Positions 57,867 to 64,000 of a stretch of DNA of 64,000 bases are shown here, piece after piece (position 1 is the stretch's first letter; each line of letters begins with the position of its first letter). The stretch is from Sipunculus nudus (taxonomy: Eukaryota; Annelida; Sipuncula; Golfingiida; Sipunculidae): contig CM049320.1 of assembly GCA_026874595.1 (NCBI GenBank), positions 9,613,464-9,677,463 of the forward strand. The letters are read 5' to 3'. Below the pieces are notes generated by a model, which saw nothing but the letters and a program-made list of their open reading frames with translations, was not told the origin of the DNA and made no database searches. The position numbers and the translations under genes are program-made.

Positions 57867-59223
57867 TGTATGGTTACACACATATAGCAAACAGGAAATT
57901 CGACGTAATAATTACATCATTGGAAATAAATTGATTTAATAACATGTATAATATACATAGAATTATAACAATCATTTTTGTTTGAGTAATCATTTTATGC
58001 AAACAATGATAGGAACCAAGGTCGCCCGGAAATCACAGAGATCCTCTGCTAGGACGTCGCATTAAACCAGCTTCCGCTAAACAGAAAATCAATAGGCTCG
58101 CCAAGTTCCTCATCCCCAGTATAAACACGGCAAAATCAATGCACTAACCTCACCAATAACACTACTTTTTCTAGCGAAACTGCACCGAACCCGATAGTGA
58201 ATGATATAAGGTAGTTCTTGTACAAGAAACCCTTTTTAAACATAATTATTCTTTCTTTGACCCAGTCACCCCCCCCCCCCCCCCTACACACACACACCTA
58301 GGATTGAATTTGCAAGGCTCTTTTAAACGGTTTGGTTAACGGGCTTACGTTCACACACACACTCATAAGATGAGAAAGCCCTGAGTAACAGTGACGAGAG
58401 AAAGGGTGTTTGATGTGTAGTTTCGAAATTAATTTAAAGAAAACACGAGTACAACTTGTAAATTCTGTATAGTCTGGTTGAAAGAAATGACAGTTTCAGT
58501 TCAAGCGTTAAATGTCTTAACTTGCCTGCCAGACAGCTTCAAAATAATTGTAAAGTCAAGCAAGCGCTGGAGTACATCTATTTATTTATTTTCTTTTTTG
58601 GGGGGGGGGGGGTCACTGGTATATAGCTCGCAAGAACTACCATTTTTTATTTCAGTTCTGTAAATATTAAGTCCAACCACGCTAACAGGAAATATCATGG
58701 AACTTGGACATGGACTTTTTAGTTCATCATGAAGATTTAGTTACTGCTACGTTTCATTATGCTTAAAGAAAGCAGCATTTCTTTGAAAAAGAGCTCACCT
58801 GTTATCCATACTCAACCCCATATGCAATATGAAACAAAACCATTCTAAAGAACAGCACTTACCTTAATAAGTTATTGTTTTACATATCTTGTCATTTGAT
58901 CTACATTGTTAGCCTATTTGTATTCATTTCATGCTCTGATTTTTTCTTCAGCTTTTTACCTCTAGATCATGTTTTTTTTATATGTGGATATTTTACACAC
59001 TAAAAAAAATCTTTGTTTGTTCAAAAGTGCATATGACATATTTAAACCCTCGTAATTGAGTAATTACAAATGAAAAAGTGTGGCGCTGGTCAAACAATAG
59101 AATTAGGAAAGGTTATATGAATCAATATGGCGTTAATGATATGGTATCTTTGACATGGCATAATTCATAGCGTCTACTATGTAGGGTTACAATGTTCTTT
59201 ACGCTAGAATTGGAGATCTGGTG

Positions 59224-59224
<1 letters not shown>

Positions 59225-59295
<71 letters not shown>
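59225..59295. repeat. (TA)n microsatellite, left of hairpin, copy B
   Basis: TA array running into the hairpin, with one TG near its end. Confidence 0.95.
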
Positions 59296-59297
<2 letters not shown>

Positions 59298-59387
59298 AGA
59301 TGGAAAGGGTATACACAGAAAAGTGATTCACTGAAAAATATCCAACTGGCAGTGAACCACTTTTCTGTGTATACCTTTTCTATCTAT
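59296..59387. repeat. 92-bp palindromic hairpin, copy B
   Basis: Arms 59,296-59,333 and 59,350-59,387 with a 16-nt loop. Three arm mismatches (stem positions 7, 11 and 31 from the outer end), each a G/A or C/T transition that still allows G.U pairing in RNA of one strand. Same length and place as 9,291-9,382. Confidence 0.9.
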
Positions 59388-59414
59388 GAAATAATGAACC
59401 AGTATGGCTATTCA

Positions 59415-59438
59415 TACATCTATATATATATGGCTACT

Positions 59439-59485
<47 letters not shown>

Positions 59486-59487
59486 AT
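59415..59487. repeat. (TA)n microsatellite, right of hairpin, copy B
   Basis: TA arrays around 'ggctactcatac'; shorter than the 9,414-9,537 array in copy A. Confidence 0.95.
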
Positions 59488-62361
59488 TGTCACAACACAA
59501 CTGGATGCGAAGCCGACGTATGTCACACGTTTTGGTGTACGTTTTGCAGTATTCAGTTATTTTTCTCAATTTGACCGAGGATTGCTGGAATCGTCTGTGT
59601 AATGTTTTGCAAATCCCATTTTCACATTTTTACGGCAGTTTTTTGCCTTTTATTCCTTCAAACGTGAGACACACATCTGATCATTATTTTTCTTTGTCAA
59701 CTTCTAGTACAGCTTGTTCGGATGTATTTTGTCATCTCAACAACCCGGATCTAGATAATCTTTGATTAAATTCACATACAATCGATAAATCAAGAATTTT
59801 TAATTTTTTAGGTCACCGTAACTCGACCGGTAATTGGCTACTGTCCTAATTCGACTACGATTTGAAAAAAAACGTGTGTGCCTGTCTTCTACCTCCACGC
59901 TGACTAACATTCTCACTACGGCTATTTTGAGACAAGACAGGACACATTTGTAATTCTTAATGCACTTATCAGTGAAACTCCTCCTTTGAAGTTATATATA
60001 TATTCTCTACTTTTTTGGCTGAACACTAATTAAAGACTGAAAAAAATTCTTCTCTCTGCAAATCCTACGTTTGTTTATCTGAATGGGTGATTTTTTTCAC
60101 CGCCTTGTAACCAGATTGTATATAACCCCCCCCCCCCTTTTTTGCTTTTCAGTAATCCCTTCGTGTTCGTCCGAGATTTTTTTCTGCACTATTAGGTAAA
60201 TAGATTGAATCCCTTTCCCAAAGAAAAATATATACTTTTCCTTTATTATTTCTTTTTCGTTTTTTTTTAAATGTAACCTATGTGCCTGTGTTTTGATGTA
60301 AAGTAAATTTTCATATGCCATTCATCCATTTAATATGACTCTTATGTGTTCAAATTATTTATTAAACAATGAAGTAGTGAGTACCTAAAACTTAGATATC
60401 CAACAATCACTGATTCTGCTCAGGCCATTTATATAGAGTTTATTCCAATTAATTAGAATCATAAGCAATTTTTACTTTTTTTTGCTTCATTGCTTGTAGT
60501 TATTGTTTATTGTGATTCTTCTCATTATTGAAAATTAATAAAAAATCACCTATGCTTGCTACACTATAATGTTAAGTGCAGATTATTGTAAATGAAAAAC
60601 TTCGTATGTACCTCTATCCTAAGATGTATTGGCATTTTCATTTAAATGCAGAGCTGAAAACAGTTATAGTGTGCCATATCATTATAAAAAAACACTGCCA
60701 TGTAATTATTATTCAATAATAGTATTTTCAGCAGCTACACCTAAATTATGCATTAAACTAAACACAAATATAATAAAGGTGATAAAAATATTCATTAGCC
60801 AAGGCAATTTTTATTTTTAATATACTTTTGCATTTAATAAAACATATGACATTTGAAACAACCGGAATAAACTTTAAGCAATTAAATTGATTGGACATGA
60901 CCACAAATCAAATTTTTTAGAAGAATTTTCTTTTATTTGCTTTAGTTGATAATAATTAATACAATGTACAAAGGTACCCATTAAGAGCTATATTTTATTT
61001 GCCACATTTTGGATTTTGTTTCAATTTTTATGTGTAAAATCAACATATTTTTTGTTCATCTTTCATCCTTCATTAACACCAAGCGTTCATGACTAGAAAA
61101 CATTTTAATAAAGGTTGTCATAAATTATTTTATGGCTACACTTATTGAAACTATACTATTTTTCATCTTACATGAAACAATATCTGCCCTGTCTGCAAAA
61201 TAATATTCTTTTTAAATGACATACTATAGTAAAGTCTATGATGATTAAATGAAACAGTTGAAACTCAACAGTCCCTTAATTTTTTTTCAATATGAGATGC
61301 ATCATCCGGTGATAATTATGAAAATATAATGATACTATGAATTTTCTTGATGACAAAATTATCTCACTATAAAGCGCTATTAAAACTCTTGGGGATAACG
61401 GTACGTTGACCCCCCCCCCCCCCTTTCCTAAAAAACAAGGTAAAAAAAGGTAAAGGGGACCTCCCAATCTAGTCCCTTTTAAAAAGGCTAAAGTTGGAAT
61501 TAGTACAAAAGTCCTCAGCTCAATTAGCAATCAAATATTTGTAAAAAAAATTTCTTAACTGACAATAGTGAACAGGGATGATACATTATCTTTAAATTGA
61601 AACGTGATATTCTGATACTACAAAAGCCTTAAAACCAAGATTGGTTCTGACTTTTTTTTAAGTTTGATATTTGACTAGGACATTGGTAAGCTTGCAAAAA
61701 AATCAACATCCTGAATCTATTTTTTGCTGTCCCAGGTCTTGGCCACCGAGCAGCAAAAGCAACGAGGCAAATTAACAGATTTATAATTCAAATAGATCTC
61801 GTCCTGTTTTATCGGTATCCTTAAACGTATATTAGCTAATTCAAGTGAATATAGTTTAACCGGATTTTGCAATGCATTAAAATGTATGAGTAAAAAAAAA
61901 GGAATATCCAACAAGAACGACTTAATCTCCTTCACTCCTTATTTGTTTCACTGAATAATCACAATGTGGCGATGAGATTGAGGGGCAGTAATACCGTTTT
62001 TGATAAGAAAACTTTACAAGGTATCCCATAATCATTTATCAGATAAATGTGATCTGATAGCATTTGGTTTCGTTTTCCCTCTGAGCATTCTTAGCAAACT
62101 AACTATAGAACTCCATTCGCAGTTGTATTATGTAATTTCATGCCTCTGATTATAAGTTCAATTGAAGACATCTCTCAAAATTATGCTAATCAACGCAAAA
62201 ATGCTCCTTCACCAAGATATTCCGTGTCAATGGTAGCGACAGCGGTTTATAAGGAAATAGTGACGTTTCAAAGATGGGTGCCGTATGACGTCACTTTGAC
62301 TGACATTATTAGCTCGAATTCCTTTATCTCTATTCTCATGTAATAAATATACAAAAAAATC

Positions 62362-62547
62362 ATGTGTTTTGCCATATTTTTTTTATTATTTGTCTTATAT
62401 CAGTTGAGTGCAAGGTCAAACATTATTATTCACTCGGTAGTCGGCCGAATAGCTTCTGCAACCTTTAGCCTGGAACTGTTTATACGGTCTCCTGTGTATA
62501 AATACTATCCGGATAACTGGATCTGCTCATTATTATTCATTGAATGA
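62362..62547 (+). CDS. Small putative secreted peptide, copy B
   Basis: 61 codons, same start, stop and length as 12,461-12,646, with the same hydrophobic N-terminus 'MCFAIFFLLFVLYQLSA'. Differences from copy A are a handful of substitutions without indels. Product unknown. Confidence 0.25.
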   Translation: MCFAIFFLLFVLYQLSARSNIIIHSVVGRIASATFSLELFIRSPVYKYYPDNWICSLLFIE

Positions 62548-63013
62548 ATCTACGATAAAGGTCACATCGAGTTCATGGTTAGGTTTTTCATAGACCTGGT
62601 GTATCCTCACCGAGAGCGGTCTCCCTCATACTTCTCTTATAAATTCATAAGAATATTCTAATGAATAAATATATTGAATACCGAAGAATACGCTATCCAA
62701 ACAGGTATATACGTTGCATGAAGATAAGTGCATGATCCTTCAGTGCCTTTGAATACAGTCGTCGAAATAAAGCTCTTGTAAACTTAGAGGTAACACATGT
62801 TTGTGTTTGTGTATACGGGGAGCTGCTAAATAATTTTTTTTACTCTTCAAGTATTATCATTTTTAGACATCCTGAACATTGAAAATCTTGACAAAATGAC
62901 ATAACATGGTTCTGTTACGCGGTGACCAATATGTATGCTTAAGGTTTTCTGGTGTCTCTAGTCAATCGTTCCCCTAATGTAGCTTAATAACGAACGATAC
63001 CAGCTACTGTGGC

Positions 63014-63172
63014 TTACCAGTTTCTGTGGCTCAGGGGTAGATAGAGTACATGGCTTAAAACTGTTAGGTCTTGAGTTCAAACCACAGCAGAGGCGGTATG
63101 ATTGTCCACGGTCGGCCCCACCCAGGGTGACTGTTCAGCAGGCTTAATGGGGAGACTGTAACCAACATTCGT
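63014..63172 (+). mobile_element. tRNA-derived SINE, 5' part only, copy B
   Basis: A-box-like 'tggctcagggg' at 63,027-63,037 and B-box-like 'gagttcaaacc' about 46 bp later. The element stops at about 63,171, where the sequence jumps to what is 13,686 in copy A, so its 3' half has been deleted. The poly-G run of copy A is absent. Confidence 0.6.
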
Positions 63173-63200
63173 AAGCCAACCTCTCCCTTGTAACATTTTT

Positions 63201-63985
63201 TTAACTGATGTTTGTATACCATTTGAAATATTCAATTGGTGCAATGCAGTCTTTATCCCTATTCCACCATTTGTCCATGTGTTCATAGGTTTTATGAAAA
63301 TTTACCTCTGTGTGTAAAAATTCACAAAGGTAACATATAGCGTGAGTCTTTGTGTCTACTTTGTAATATTGTTTCCATTAAAAGTACTGGTTATACAAAG
63401 TTGTATCCGAATGCAGTTTTCTTAAATATGCTGCTAATTCAGGAGGAGATCTGTAATCCATGATACCGATGAACGAGTGATCAGGTAGGTATATCTTGTG
63501 GTCAAGCGCACCTAAAAATATAGGCACCACGTTTAGCTGCAGTACACGCCACAATTTCTCTGTAGCATAATCCTTATCAATACTGTTCTCGAAGGACAGA
63601 TACAATTTATATTTTTGTTTCTAACAAAGAGTAGCAGGGTTTTCCTGTCTGAACATGTCAAGGGGCCACATCTACCATAGATATCCACGTTGATTTACTT
63701 CTGAAGTTCGTTTGTGTATTGTCTTCTGTGGCTTTGAGTGTGACAGTGACTTACAAACCATGCAACCAGTCTTGTTTTTCCCTTAGAGTAATTAAACTTC
63801 TTATGCCGGATTTTGTCGGTTCGTTTCTTCACCAAATAGCCGTACCGCCCATTAACGTCCGAATCATAACGGTACGTGAGCGTTAGATTAAACCCTCTGT
63901 TAAAGCTCCCATTCTGATGCTTTGAATTGGTGATTCCTTCAAATGAAATACGAAATATTGCCATAGAAACCGGCCTTTTAGGAAT
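63201..63985 (-). pseudogene. Alpha-1,3-fucosyltransferase pseudogene (GT10), copy B
   Basis: Same gene remnant as in copy A, cut by the window end. Visible: 'FNLTLTYRYDSDV', 'RYGYLVKKRTDK' and 'KTRLVAWFVSHC' (63,964-63,695), then 'YLSFENSIDKDYATEKLW', 'VVPIFLGA' and 'SPPELAAYLRKLH' (63,605-63,381), and 'DKWWNRDKDC' before the stop at 63,201-63,203. The frame shifts near 63,610 by the same two bases as in copy A, and the in-frame TAA is at 63,378-63,380, again as in copy A. The deletion on its 3' side leaves the SINE remnant about 30 bp from the stop. Confidence 0.85.
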
Positions 63986-64000
63986 TCTAAATTGGTAACC

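Larger units (their letters stand above)
48163..64000 (+). repeat. Segmental duplication, copy B
   Basis: Second copy of the block at 1-14,520, same orientation. It starts, as far as the window allows one to see, 162 bp after the stop codon of the Helentron endonuclease, and it is cut by the window end inside the fucosyltransferase pseudogene. It carries an extra 2 kb (48,330-50,335) made of a roughly 148-bp array and a TA microsatellite, and lacks the 3' half of the SINE found in copy A. Confidence 0.95.

Overview
AT-rich, intron-and-repeat-dominated DNA with no operons, no bacterial genes and no intact host gene that I can defend. Animal-type mobile elements (a Helentron, LINEs, a Penelope-like element, tRNA-derived SINEs), long (TA)n and (TTA)n microsatellites, and a decayed animal-type alpha-1,3-fucosyltransferase point to a metazoan. 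The fucosyltransferase type, the dispersed repeats carrying 'gacctttgac' and 'ggacggacgg' motifs, and the mix of elements suggest a mollusc or another lophotrochozoan; that is inference.
Layout. (1) 1-14,520 and 48,163-64,000 are two colinear copies of one block, in the same orientation and offset by about 49.5-50 kb. Both run off the window, so their outer limits are unknown. Each holds the same series: dispersed repeats, a LINE remnant with an inverted 5' part, TA microsatellites, a 92-bp hairpin set between TA arrays, a SINE and a fucosyltransferase pseudogene on the minus strand. (2) 14.5-32 kb is a repeat field: a 39-bp minisatellite, a degenerate TTA-rich tract, two SINE or MITE-like insertions, and an L1-like remnant joined to a Penelope-like remnant on the minus strand. 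It also contains older, more diverged relatives of parts of the duplicated block (17.7-19.0 kb and 29.9-31.1 kb). (3) 32-41 kb is mostly featureless except for a triplicated 880-bp unit and two unrecognised reading frames. (4) 41.9-48.0 kb is a degraded Helentron (rolling-circle transposon) on the plus strand. Its domains in order are a 2A-like leader, a basic repeat region, a DUF6570-like domain, an OTU protease, an HUH Rep, a helicase (C-terminal part only) and an AP-type endonuclease.
The coding parts are almost all transposon proteins with frameshifts and stops. The most notable points are the 2A-like motif at the head of the Helentron, the shared disabling mutations that date the fucosyltransferase decay to before the duplication, and the conserved hairpin embedded in TA repeats. 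All similarity statements were made by eye; no alignment or database search was run.
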